This document shows positions 1-7,726 of a stretch of 22,044 nt of DNA, in pieces. Location of the stretch: positions 1 to 22,044 of the forward strand of contig CAZNSG010000067.1 of NCBI GenBank assembly GCA_964575715.1, read 5' to 3'. The notes under the pieces were generated by a model, which saw nothing but the letters and a program-made list of their open reading frames with translations, did not search any database and was not told the origin of the DNA. Made by a program: the position numbers and the translations under genes. How positions within the stretch are numbered: position 1 is the stretch's first letter; every line of letters begins with the position of its first letter. The DNA is from PNAI01 sp964575715 (GTDB lineage Bacteria; Pseudomonadota; Alphaproteobacteria; Rhizobiales; Xanthobacteraceae).

Positions 1-19
1 CGAGGAGAAGGATGTTCAT
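1..19 (-). CDS. purD: Phosphoribosylamine-glycine ligase, 5' end only
   Basis: Only six codons lie in the window, read leftwards from an ATG at 19 to the window edge; they encode MNILLL. This matches the usual start of PurD, the ATP-grasp ligase of purine biosynthesis, which normally continues into a glycine-rich GSGGREHA segment that cannot be seen here. In many Hyphomicrobiales purD lies head to head with xseA, as it does here with 77 bases between the two start codons, and that context is the main support. I see no clear Shine-Dalgarno sequence upstream. The call is an inference from a very short peptide plus gene neighbourhood. Confidence 0.55.
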
Positions 20-96
20 GCTGGCGCGGCCGGATTAATGGACAGACGGAGGCTGGTGTAGCATGGGCAAGTCACGCCGCAAGAGATTCGCATCCA

Positions 97-1644
97 ATGA
101 GTGACACCCCGCGCGTCAATGTTGTGGAATGGACCGTCTCCGAGCTGTCCTCGGCGCTCAAGCGCACCGTCGAGGACAGCTACGGCTACGTGCGGGTGCG
201 CGGCGAAATCTCCGGCTACAAGGGCCCGCATTCCTCCGGCCATTGCTATTTCGCGCTCAAGGACGAGAGCGCCAAGATCGACGCGGTGATCTGGAAGGGC
301 TCCTTCGGTCGCATGAAGCTCAAGCCCGAGGAAGGGCTGGAGGTGATCGTGACCGGCAAGCTCACCACCTATCCCAGCCGGTCGAGCTACCAGATCATCG
401 TCGAGACCCTGGAGCCGGCCGGCCTCGGCGCGCTGATGGCGCTCTTGGAGGAGCGCAAGAAAAAGCTCGCCGCCGAAGGCCTGTTCGATGAGGCGCGCAA
501 ACAGCTCCTGCCCTACCTGCCGGCGATTATCGGCGTCGTCACCTCGCCCACTGGCGCGGTGATCCGCGATATTCTGCACCGGCTGGCGGACCGCTTTCCA
601 CGCCGGGTGGTGGTGTGGCCGGTCAGAGTGCAGGGCGACGGCGCGGCCGAGCAAGTGGCGGCGGCGATCCGCGGCTTCAACGCGCTGCCGGCGAAGCATC
701 CGGTGCCGAAGCCCGATCTCATTATCGTCGCGCGCGGCGGCGGCTCGCTCGAAGATCTATGGGCATTCAACGAGGAAATCGTGGTGCGCGCGGCGGCCGA
801 GAGCATGATCCCGCTCATTTCCGCCGTCGGACACGAGACCGATATCACGCTGATCGATTTTGCCGCCGATAAGCGTGCGCCGACGCCCACCGCCGCCGCC
901 GAGATGGCGGTGCCGGTGCGCTCGGAGCTGATCGCCGAGGTGGACGATTACGCGCGCCGGCAGCTCGGCGCCTGGATACGCGGAAGGGATGAGCGGCGCA
1001 GCGCATTGCGCTCGGCCGCGCGCGCGCTGCCGCAGCCGGAAGATCTGCTCGCCATACCGCGCCAGCGGTTCGACGGCGCCGCCGACGGGCTGCGCCGCGG
1101 GTTGCGCGCCAATACGCAGCTGCATCGGGTGGCGTTCGCGCGCGTTGCCGGGCGGCTTACGCCGCGCATCTTGCGCAGCCATGTGGAGCGCCGGCGCGAG
1201 CGCTACGATGGTCTGGCGCTGCGGCTCAAGGCTGGCTTGGGCGCCAATACTCAGGCGCATCGCGCTCAAATCACACGCAGCCGCGACCGCATGATCGCAT
1301 TGGCCAAGCGCGCGCTGCTTGCATTCAAGACGATACAGAGCCGGCGAGAGGCGAGAGTCGAGCGGGCGTGGAAATTGCTCGACGCCTTTTCCTATCGCGG
1401 CGTGCTCGGCCGCGGCTTCGCGCTGGTGCGCGACATGACCGGCCGGCCGGTGCGTGCGGCAGTGGCGGTGAAAGCCGGTATGCGGCTCGATATCGAATTC
1501 ACCGATGGGAGCGTGGGCGCCATCGCCGATGATGACAGCGGCGCGCGCGCTGCGGCTTCCGGCAAGGTACCCGCGAAAAGTCGCGGCGGTGGTGGTGGCG
1601 GCCAAGGCGGCGGCAGTTCCAACCAGGGAAGCCTGTTCGGGTGA
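97..1644 (+). CDS. xseA: Exodeoxyribonuclease VII large subunit
   Basis: The 515-residue product is the large, catalytic subunit of exonuclease VII, which degrades single-stranded DNA to short oligonucleotides in the cytoplasm with the small subunit XseB (not in this window). Residues ~8-105 form the N-terminal OB-fold (VRVRGEISGYKGPHSSGHCY). The catalytic domain follows from ~135 with GVVTSPTGAVIRDI, VARGGGSLEDLWAFNEE and SAVGHETDITLIDFAAD, all hallmarks of the family. A long helical arginine-rich region then leads to a C-terminal segment and a glycine-rich tail ending QGSLFG. The length is at the upper end of the normal range because of this tail. The ATG at 97 gives a canonical N-terminus; its Shine-Dalgarno is weak. 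The stop codon overlaps the next start (TGATG), so translation of the transporter may be coupled. Confidence 0.96.
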   Translation: MSDTPRVNVVEWTVSELSSALKRTVEDSYGYVRVRGEISGYKGPHSSGHCYFALKDESAKIDAVIWKGSFGRMKLKPEEGLEVIVTGKLTTYPSRSSYQIIVETLEPAGLGALMALLEERKKKLAAEGLFDEARKQLLPYLPAIIGVVTSPTGAVIRDILHRLADRFPRRVVVWPVRVQGDGAAEQVAAAIRGFNALPAKHPVPKPDLIIVARGGGSLEDLWAFNEEIVVRAAAESMIPLISAVGHETDITLIDFAADKRAPTPTAAAEMAVPVRSELIAEVDDYARRQLGAWIRGRDERRSALRSAARALPQPEDLLAIPRQRFDGAADGLRRGLRANTQLHRVAFARVAGRLTPRILRSHVERRRERYDGLALRLKAGLGANTQAHRAQITRSRDRMIALAKRALLAFKTIQSRREARVERAWKLLDAFSYRGVLGRGFALVRDMTGRPVRAAVAVKAGMRLDIEFTDGSVGAIADDDSGARAAASGKVPAKSRGGGGGGQGGGSSNQGSLFG

Positions 1645-3107
1645 TGGTGCAAGCACACGCCGCACCCCCACCCTACCCTCCCCCATCGCAAGTCGGGCCT
1701 GCCCGACTTGCGCAAGAAAATGCGGAACCCGGGCAAGCCCGGGTTCCGGCGGGGGAGGGAAAGGGAGGGGGCGACCTGTTCGGCCATCCGCGCGGATTGA
1801 CGTTTCTATTCACCACGGAAATGTGGGAGCGCTTTTCCTATTACGGGATGCGCGCGCTGCTCGTGCTCTACATGGTGAAGTACCTGTTCGTGCCCGAGCG
1901 CGCCGAGAGCGTGATCGGATTTGCCACGCTGCGGCGGTCGCTGGAATTTCTATTCGGTCCGCTCGACGTGCAGCCGCTCGCGTCCCAGGTCTATGGCTTC
2001 TACACCGGCCTGGTCTATCTCACGCCGGTCATCGGCGGGCTGCTTGCCGACCGCGTGCTGGGCCAGCGCCGCACCGTGGTGATCGGCGCGGTGCTGATGG
2101 CGATCGGCCATTTCATGATGGCGTTCGAGCCGCTGTTCCTGTTCGCGCTGATGTTTCTTATTCTCGGCAACGGCGCGTTCAAGCCGAATATTTCCACGCA
2201 AGTGGGCGCACTCTACGCGCCGGGCGATCCGCGGCGCGATCGTGCCTTTTCCATCTTTTACGTCGGCATCAATCTCGGCGCGTTCCTGGCGCCGCTGATC
2301 TGCGGAACGCTGGGCGAAGAACTCGGCTGGCATTACGGCTTTGCCGCGGCGGGCGTGGGCATGACGCTGGGCTTGGCGATCTATCTCCTTGCCGCGCCCA
2401 CGCTGCCGCCCGATGAGCTCACCCGCAGCCGGGCGGCCAAGGAGTCACCAAAATTCGGCCGCGATGAATGGCGCGCGGTCGGCGCGCTCTTGGTGCTCTC
2501 ATTGCCGGTCACCTTCTTCTGGGCGACCTATGAGCAGATGGGCAACACCATCGCGCTGTGGGCCGACGGCCATACCGACCGCACCATCGATCTCCTGTTC
2601 TGGCGCGGCGAAATTCCCACCACCTGGTTCCAGGCTTTCAATCCGTTCATGATCTTCCTGTTCACCCCGTTCATCATCGCGCTGTGGACCTGGCAGGCCA
2701 GACGCGGCGCCGAACCCTCCACCGTGAGCAAAATGGCGTATGGCTGCTTTTTCAACGCGGCGGCGAACCTGATCCTGTTCGCGGCCGCGCTCCATGCCGG
2801 CGCGGACAAGGCGAGCTGGCTGTGGCTCACCGGTTATTTTGTGGTCATCACCATCGGGGAACTCTATCTTTCTCCCACCGCGCTCTCGCTGGTGACGAAG
2901 GTGGCGCCCGCCCATTGCCTCTCGATGATGATGGGTGTGTGGCTCGCCACCAGCTTCTACGGCGGCTTCCTGGCCGGTTATCTCGGCAGCTTCTGGAGCG
3001 GCATGGCAAAGAGCGATTTCTTCCTGATGATCGCGGTCATCGCCGCGCTCGCGGGGCTCTCCGTGATGCTGTTCAACCGGCCGCTAAAGAAAATTCTTGG
3101 CGATTAG
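1644..3107 (+). CDS. POT/PTR2 family proton-dependent peptide transporter
   Basis: A 487-residue inner-membrane protein of the proton-coupled oligopeptide transporter family (major facilitator fold), expected to import di- or tripeptides with protons. Residues 59-68 carry the family E-x-x-E-R-F-x-Y-Y motif (EMWERFSYYG), and the PTR2 signature appears as FSIFYVGINLGAFLAP. Many hydrophobic membrane segments follow. The family core begins at about residue 44 (DLFGHPRGLTF). The preceding ~43 residues are proline-rich and come from a palindromic repeat at 1661-1773. No ATG, GTG or TTG lies in frame between the element and the conserved core, so the start must be at 1641 (GTG), 1644 (ATG) or 1647 (GTG); I chose the ATG, which forms TGATG with the xseA stop. 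Substrate specificity cannot be read from the sequence. Confidence 0.93.
   Translation: MVQAHAAPPPYPPPSQVGPARLAQENAEPGQARVPAGEGKGGGDLFGHPRGLTFLFTTEMWERFSYYGMRALLVLYMVKYLFVPERAESVIGFATLRRSLEFLFGPLDVQPLASQVYGFYTGLVYLTPVIGGLLADRVLGQRRTVVIGAVLMAIGHFMMAFEPLFLFALMFLILGNGAFKPNISTQVGALYAPGDPRRDRAFSIFYVGINLGAFLAPLICGTLGEELGWHYGFAAAGVGMTLGLAIYLLAAPTLPPDELTRSRAAKESPKFGRDEWRAVGALLVLSLPVTFFWATYEQMGNTIALWADGHTDRTIDLLFWRGEIPTTWFQAFNPFMIFLFTPFIIALWTWQARRGAEPSTVSKMAYGCFFNAAANLILFAAALHAGADKASWLWLTGYFVVITIGELYLSPTALSLVTKVAPAHCLSMMMGVWLATSFYGGFLAGYLGSFWSGMAKSDFFLMIAVIAALAGLSVMLFNRPLKKILGD
1661..1773 (+). repeat. Palindromic repeat element inside the transporter coding region
   Basis: A long imperfect outer stem pairs the C-rich arm at about 1662-1684 with the G-rich arm at about 1751-1772. 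Inside it sit two strong hairpins. Hairpin 1 (1688-1711) has perfect 11-bp arms, GCAAGTCGGGC and GCCCGACTTGC, around CT. Hairpin 2 (1723-1748) has perfect 12-bp arms, CGGAACCCGGGC and GCCCGGGTTCCG, around AA. The whole can fold as a cloverleaf-like junction. It is read in frame as part of the transporter (roughly residues 7-43). Related hairpins occur at 21906-21931 and 21944-21971. The repeat-family assignment is inference; the pairing is seen directly. Confidence 0.85.
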
Positions 3108-3338
3108 CGCCTTGATCGGTCGTGCTGCTGCGGGGGCATGGGATTGCGACCTGCACGCGTGTAACCCTAATATCCATCCATGCCGCGAGAAACATTGCGG
3201 TTGCCGCTATTTGGGGATTCAATATCGAAATGAATCGGGTAGTATCGGGTGGCACGGTACACGCCGTTGAAGGGTTTTATGCTTGCCCGCAAATGATTAT
3301 CCTCGCCAAAACGAGTCGCCCCGCCATGGAGGTTCGAT
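3108..3338. other. Intergenic region between transporter and DUF2093 gene
   Basis: These 231 bases hold no open frame with recognisable coding character; short frames here look like chance. The stretch is more AT-rich than its surroundings around 3195-3250, which would fit a promoter for the downstream gene, but I cannot place a convincing -35/-10 pair. No strong terminator hairpin with a T-run follows the transporter stop. Confidence 0.5.
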
Positions 3339-3563
3339 GTGCTAAACCGCTTTGATCGCCCGTCTCCCATGGCGGGAGAGGCAGAGGTCAAGTTCCTCGA
3401 CGGGGATTTTCGCATCGTGCGGCCGGGCGCCTTCGTGCGCTGTGCCATCACCGCGGTGGCGATCCCGCTGGAGGAGCTCAAATACTGGAGCGTTGAGCTG
3501 CAGGAAGCCTATGCCACGCCCGAGGCGGTTATGCGGCGTCTCAATCCGCGGCGGGCCAAATAG
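3339..3563 (+). CDS. DUF2093 domain-containing protein
   Basis: A 74-residue cytoplasmic protein with no membrane segment. It matches the DUF2093 family through the run EVKFLDGDFRIVRPGAFVRC, followed by IPLEELKYWSVELQEAYA. The function of this family is unknown; it is largely restricted to alphaproteobacteria and commonly lies beside lpxK, as here. The start is GTG at 3339, supported by GGAGG at 3328-3332 with a 6-base spacer. The gene ends one base before the lpxK stop codon on the other strand, so the two transcripts must run into each other. One conserved cysteine in the VRCA segment is visible, but a single cysteine does not make a metal site. Confidence 0.9.
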   Translation: MLNRFDRPSPMAGEAEVKFLDGDFRIVRPGAFVRCAITAVAIPLEELKYWSVELQEAYATPEAVMRRLNPRRAK

Positions 3564-3564
3564 T

Positions 3565-4566
3565 TCAATGCGGGCGAATTGCGCCCAGCACGAGGTCAGT
3601 GAACGCCCTCTCCTGCTCGACGACCAATGTCACCGGTAGCGCCCGCGCGGCATCGGCGAGCGCCGCCATGTCAGGCTCGCCGGCAAGGCGCACGAAATCC
3701 TTCTCGGTGGTAACGACAATTAGGCCCTCGCGCTGGGCGCGGGCGAGCAATTCCATGGCTTCCGTGGGCTGGTAGCGGTGATGGTCGGGAAAAGCCCGCC
3801 GCACCCGTACTTCGATACGCGCCTCTTCGAGGGTGGCAAAGAATTTTTCCGGATCGCCGATACCGGCGAAAGCAAGGACTTTGCTCGATGCAAGCGCGGC
3901 AAGCGCGTTGCGGTCGGGGACTAGGCGGCCGCGAAAGAGCGGCAGCGCGCGCGACTTTGCGGCGGCAACGATCGCGTCGGCGCCGGAGTGCTGCCCGATC
4001 ACGAGCACGGCGTTCGCGCGGTCAAGCTGGGCGCCGAGCGGCGCACGCAGCGGGCCTGCCGGCAAGACCCGGCCATTGCCGATCCCGCGCCGGCCATCAA
4101 CCACCAGGATCGACAGGTCCTTGGTCAGCGAAGGATTCTGGAAGCCGTCGTCCATCACGATGACATCGGCGCCAGAAGCGCGCGCCGCGCTGGCACCTGC
4201 CACGCGATCGTGCGCGACGATGGCCGGAGCAACGCGTGCCAGCAACAATGGTTCGTCGCCCACATGGCGCGCGCGATGAACGCGCGAATCGACTCGAACG
4301 GGGCCGGCGAGCTCGCCAGCATAACCGCGGCTCAAGAAGAACGGGTGCTTGCCGGCAGCGAGAAGGAGCCGCGCGACGGCCAGAGCGGTTGGCGTTTTTC
4401 CGGCGCCGCCGACGGTGGGATTGCCGATGCAAATGACGGGAATGCCGGCAGAACGCCCCGCCAACGCCAAACGCCGTTGCGCGATCGCGCCATAGCACAT
4501 CGCAAACGGCGCGAGCAGGGCCGCGGCGATCCCAGCCCGCCGCCACCAGAATTCGGGATCACGCAT
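3565..4566 (-). CDS. lpxK: Tetraacyldisaccharide 4'-kinase
   Basis: A 333-residue kinase that phosphorylates the 4' position of the tetraacyldisaccharide-1-phosphate precursor, the sixth step of lipid A synthesis at the cytoplasmic face of the inner membrane. The N-terminus has a hydrophobic anchor (residues ~11-29), then the Walker A loop at 48-60 (GNPTVGGAGKTPT), SRGYAGE, and DDGFQNPSL, a hallmark of the LpxK active site. HHRYQP and TTEKDFVRL are conserved further on. The start ATG at 4566 is the only one that places the anchor correctly; longer upstream frames are shadows of waaA. It overlaps the end of waaA by 8 bp, so translation is probably coupled. It is the last gene of the minus-strand train and ends against the DUF2093 gene. 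Confidence 0.96.
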   Translation of the reverse strand: MRDPEFWWRRAGIAAALLAPFAMCYGAIAQRRLALAGRSAGIPVICIGNPTVGGAGKTPTALAVARLLLAAGKHPFFLSRGYAGELAGPVRVDSRVHRARHVGDEPLLLARVAPAIVAHDRVAGASAARASGADVIVMDDGFQNPSLTKDLSILVVDGRRGIGNGRVLPAGPLRAPLGAQLDRANAVLVIGQHSGADAIVAAAKSRALPLFRGRLVPDRNALAALASSKVLAFAGIGDPEKFFATLEEARIEVRVRRAFPDHHRYQPTEAMELLARAQREGLIVVTTEKDFVRLAGEPDMAALADAARALPVTLVVEQERAFTDLVLGAIRPH

Positions 4567-5872
4567 GGTCTGAGCGCCGGTCGAGACGCAAATGCATGAA
4601 ATAGGGATCGAGCGCCGCGAGCGTGCGATCGAGCGCACCGGCGAGCGTATCCATGGCCTTGAGCGCAGTATCGGCCGCCCTTTGGCGCGCATTGGCATCC
4701 TGCAACCAGGCGCCGATGCAGTTCGCGAGCTTGCTCGAATCGAGCACCTGCCCGGCGCCACCGGCACTATCAAGCGCCGCATAGATTTCAGCGAAATTCC
4801 ACACATAGGGCCCGTGCAAAATGGCGGCGCCGAGTCGCGCGGCCTCGATCGGATTTTGCCCGCCATGACTGACCAGCGAGCCACCGATCAGGACAATCGG
4901 GGCGAGCCGATAGATCAGGCCGAATTCGCCCATGGTGTCGGCAATGTAAATATCGACTGAAGGCCTGGGCAATTCGCCGTGCGAGCGCATGGCCGCGGTG
5001 AGACCGACGGCCTTGACGATGTCGGCAATGCCGGCACCGCGCTCAGGATGGCGTGGAGCGATCAGGGTCAAAAGGTCAGGATACGTCGTTTTTAGACGCC
5101 GATGGGCGTGAATCATCGCGGTTTCTTCGCCGGGATGAGTCGAGGTTGCAGCGATCACGATGCGCCCGGCGATCGCCGACTTCATGGCCGCGAGCTTTTC
5201 GGCATCGGCGGGCGGCGCGGGTACGTCGAGCTTGAGATTGCCGGTCGTGGTGATGCGCGGCGCGCCGAGTTCGGCATAGCGTGTGGCATTGGCGGTCGAT
5301 TGCGCAAGACAAAGATCCAAGCGGTGCAGCAATGCCGAAATCGCGCCGGGCGCGAGCTGCCAGCGTTTGAATGAGCGTTCCGAGAGCCGGCCGTTAACAA
5401 GAATCAGCGGGATGCTGCGGGCTGCACTCGCGATGATCATGTTGGGCCAAAGATCGGACTCCACGAACAAGGCGAGATTGGGCTGCCAACGTTCAAGAAA
5501 CCGCTCGACGATGGATGGGACATCGAGCGGCACGAATTGATGGATGACATCCGATGGAAGCCACCGCTCGGCAAGCTGCGCGGAGGTCACCGTGCCTGTG
5601 GTCACCAGCACATTGAAATCGCGTTCGCGAATTCGTTGGATCAGCGGCAAGACGGTGGTGAGTTCGCCTACGCTCGCCCCATGCATCCAGATCAGCGGAC
5701 CCGGCGGGCGGACCCGCTTGCTATGACCGAGGCGCTCCGGCAGCCGCTCCGCATGCTCCTTGCCGCGCTTGAGCCGGTAAGACAACAGAATCGGCGCCAG
5801 CGGCGCCGCCGCTATTGTCAGCAGGCGATACGCGCGCAAAATCGCGGGCAGTTCGTAATCAGCCACCGGCAT
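4559..5872 (-). CDS. waaA: 3-deoxy-D-manno-octulosonic acid (Kdo) transferase
   Basis: A 437-residue GT30-family glycosyltransferase that adds Kdo residues to the lipid A precursor at the inner membrane. A hydrophobic N-terminal segment (~14-31) is followed by HGASVGE at 64-70, whose final Glu is the catalytic base in the family, then FVESDLWPN, ATSTHPGEE, RHPERG and the C-terminal GGSLVSHGGQNPIEAA and GPYVWNFAEIY segments. I chose the ATG at 5872 because it gives a family-like distance to the AYR segment and only a 14-bp overlap with the preceding gene; GGAGG lies unusually close (2 bases) upstream. An in-frame ATG at 5902 would add ten residues but has no visible ribosome binding site. It overlaps lpxK by 8 bp. 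Whether it adds one or two Kdo units cannot be told. Confidence 0.95.
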   Translation of the reverse strand: MPVADYELPAILRAYRLLTIAAAPLAPILLSYRLKRGKEHAERLPERLGHSKRVRPPGPLIWMHGASVGELTTVLPLIQRIRERDFNVLVTTGTVTSAQLAERWLPSDVIHQFVPLDVPSIVERFLERWQPNLALFVESDLWPNMIIASAARSIPLILVNGRLSERSFKRWQLAPGAISALLHRLDLCLAQSTANATRYAELGAPRITTTGNLKLDVPAPPADAEKLAAMKSAIAGRIVIAATSTHPGEETAMIHAHRRLKTTYPDLLTLIAPRHPERGAGIADIVKAVGLTAAMRSHGELPRPSVDIYIADTMGEFGLIYRLAPIVLIGGSLVSHGGQNPIEAARLGAAILHGPYVWNFAEIYAALDSAGGAGQVLDSSKLANCIGAWLQDANARQRAADTALKAMDTLAGALDRTLAALDPYFMHLRLDRRSDHA

Positions 5873-6623
5873 TGCCTCCGCGGTTGCCGTCAGCGATTTC
5901 ATAGGCGCGTTTTGTAGCTGCGTTCAACGAGAGTTCCAGTTCACCCTGTGCCGCCGCCAGCGCTGCATCGTCGGCGGCATGGGGGACACGAACCGGCACT
6001 CCCATCACGCGGGCGCCGCGACCGAATGGCAGATTGATCGCGGTGCGGTCCCAGGTGTCGAGTTCAATCCGCCAATGTGTGACGATAGCGATCGGATAGA
6101 TCGGCCGGCCGGACATCTGGGCAAGCTTGATTATGCCGAGACCGGCAACGCGGGTTACTTTGGGAACGTCCGCAGTGAGGGCGACGATGGAGCCTTCCTG
6201 CAACGCGGTCAGCATTTCCATGAAAGCACTCACGCCGCCCTTGCGGGTGAATTCGCTACCATGGTCCCCGGAACCGCGGATGGTGCCGACGCCCAAACGC
6301 TCGGCGGCTACCGCGTTGATCTCGCCGTCGCGGTGGCGCGAGATCAGAACCTGAACCCGATGCTCAGGGCGCCGAACAAAGGGGACGAGAAAGTGCTGCC
6401 CATGCCACATGGCGATGATGACGGGTAAATCGCGAGCAATCTTTTCGTAGATATCCGACGGCTCGAGCGCAAAGCGCGTGGTGCTCCAGACGAAGCGCAG
6501 GTATTCGGCGGCGGCAATGCCAATCGTCTTTTGGACCCAGGGTGCGCTCGTCAGCCGCTTCGATGAGATTATTCGCACACGCGCGCTCCAAGTCACTTTG
6601 TCCGTCACCTGCTTGTCCGTCAC
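5859..6623 (-). CDS. DUF374 lysophospholipid acyltransferase-family protein
   Basis: A 254-residue protein of the DUF374 branch of the LPLAT acyltransferases, probably peripheral to the inner membrane. The active-site-like block is AMWHGQHFLVPF (residues 71-82), where the family H-x4-D motif is replaced by a DUF374-type WHGQHF; SRHRDGE (95-101) and IRGSGDHGSE follow, then ALTADVPKV, GIIKLAQMSGRPIYP. The start is GTG at 6623, forming a GTGA overlap with the DUF4170 stop; a second GTG five codons on is a possible alternative. Its position immediately before waaA suggests that it acylates a lipid A or Kdo-lipid A intermediate, but this is inference from context; the substrate is not visible in the sequence. 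Confidence 0.9.
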   Translation of the reverse strand: MTDKQVTDKVTWSARVRIISSKRLTSAPWVQKTIGIAAAEYLRFVWSTTRFALEPSDIYEKIARDLPVIIAMWHGQHFLVPFVRRPEHRVQVLISRHRDGEINAVAAERLGVGTIRGSGDHGSEFTRKGGVSAFMEMLTALQEGSIVALTADVPKVTRVAGLGIIKLAQMSGRPIYPIAIVTHWRIELDTWDRTAINLPFGRGARVMGVPVRVPHAADDAALAAAQGELELSLNAATKRAYEIADGNRGGNAGG

Positions 6624-6874
6624 CCGCGCCGCCGCCGCTCGGCGCTCTCCGGATCGAGCAGCCGGTGCAGATGGACAATAAAATAGCGCATCTGGGCATT
6701 GTCGACCGTCTGCTGTGCTTTCGCCTTCCAGGCGGCATAGGCGCTGGCATAATTGGGATAGACGCCAACGATGTCGAGTTTCTCAAGATCCTTGAATTCG
6801 ATTGCGTCAAGGGCCGTGAGTTCGCCGCCCAATACGAGATGGAGCAATTGCTTCTGCGCGGTTTTCTCGGACAT
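6620..6874 (-). CDS. DUF4170 domain-containing protein
   Basis: An 84-residue soluble protein without signal or membrane segment. It matches the DUF4170 family through LLHLVLGGELTALDAIEFKD, VGVYPNYASAYAAWKAKAQ and MRYFIVHLHRLLDPE. The function is unknown. The start ATG at 6874 is supported by GAGG eight bases upstream; an in-frame ATG at 6898 has no ribosome binding site and would add eight untypical residues. The stop codon overlaps the GTG of the DUF374 gene by 4 bp, so the two proteins are probably made together. The steady association with lipid A genes suggests an accessory role in envelope lipid synthesis, which remains inference. Confidence 0.9.
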   Translation of the reverse strand: MSEKTAQKQLLHLVLGGELTALDAIEFKDLEKLDIVGVYPNYASAYAAWKAKAQQTVDNAQMRYFIVHLHRLLDPESAERRRRG

Positions 6875-6913
6875 TGAGTGATCCTCGGACGTGAGCATAG
6901 CGTCACGACGGCT

Positions 6914-7726
6914 TCACGCAGGGCTGTTATGTTGTGCGCACACGAGAGCGAGCAGCGCCGGATGCCGCTCGCGTCCGGCCGCCACCAGCACACCATGGAC
7001 CGGATTTGGCTGATTATATGTCAAGGGCTTGCCGTCGAGCGAGGTCAGCATGCCGCCGGCTTCGTGCACCAAAAGATCGGCAGCCGCAAGGTCCCAATCG
7101 CAGCCATTGCCGCCGGCAATCGCCGCATCGATCTGGCCCTGCGCCAAGCGAGCCAGGCGCAGAGCGAGCGAGAATATCCGCGGCATGGCTACGAATCCCG
7201 GAATGCTTGGGGCAATCGATTCCAGGACACGACGCGGCCCGGCCAAGCGGACGCCGTCGATGGCAACCCCTGCGCTCACCGCGATCGGCGCAGAGTTAAG
7301 TTTCGCGCCTTTGCCCAAAATTGCCGTGAAAAGCTCATCGCTCACCGGCACGTAAATTACCGCCACGGTCGGCCGGCCGTCTTCGACCAGCGCTGCGGAG
7401 ATCGACCAGTCGGCGCGTCCGGCGATATAGGCGCGCGTGCCGTCGATCGGGTCGATCACCCAGACCCGGCGCTTAGAAAGCCGCGCCGGATCGTTCTCGC
7501 TTTCTTCCGAGAGCCAGCCATAGTCTCCTGCCGCATCCGCAAGCCGCGCGCGCAGCAGTTCATCGACCGCGATGTCGGCCTCGGTTACCGGCGAGTCGCC
7601 ATGCTTGGTCCAACTCTTGAGCGGTTTTCCGAAAGTTTTCAGCGCGAGTGCGCCGGCCTCACGCACCGCCGCAGCAAGGCGCGTACTGTCGTGCAAGCGA
7701 GCGGCGCCAGGATCAGTGACCGGCAA
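6914..7726 (-). CDS. cysQ: 3'(2'),5'-bisphosphate nucleotidase CysQ / inositol monophosphatase family
   Basis: A 270-residue Mg-dependent phosphatase of the inositol monophosphatase superfamily. The metal-binding motifs are visible: WLSEES at 71-76, DPIDGTRAYI at 92-101 and CDWDLAAADL at ~209-218 followed by HEAGG. The pattern fits CysQ, which removes the 3' phosphate of PAP left by sulfate activation, better than a true inositol monophosphatase, but substrate choice within the superfamily is not certain. The start is TTG at 7726, backed by a strong GGAGGG eight bases upstream, inside the 3' end of pmbA (14-bp overlap). It is followed after 39 bases by DUF4170 on the same strand. Confidence 0.9.
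   Translation of the reverse strand: MPVTDPGAARLHDSTRLAAAVREAGALALKTFGKPLKSWTKHGDSPVTEADIAVDELLRARLADAAGDYGWLSEESENDPARLSKRRVWVIDPIDGTRAYIAGRADWSISAALVEDGRPTVAVIYVPVSDELFTAILGKGAKLNSAPIAVSAGVAIDGVRLAGPRRVLESIAPSIPGFVAMPRIFSLALRLARLAQGQIDAAIAGGNGCDWDLAAADLLVHEAGGMLTSLDGKPLTYNQPNPVHGVLVAAGRERHPALLALVCAQHNSPA

Noticed and set aside
757..1686. 309-residue minus-strand ORF opposite xseA
   Set aside because: Antisense shadow of xseA, with no domain and no initiation signal.
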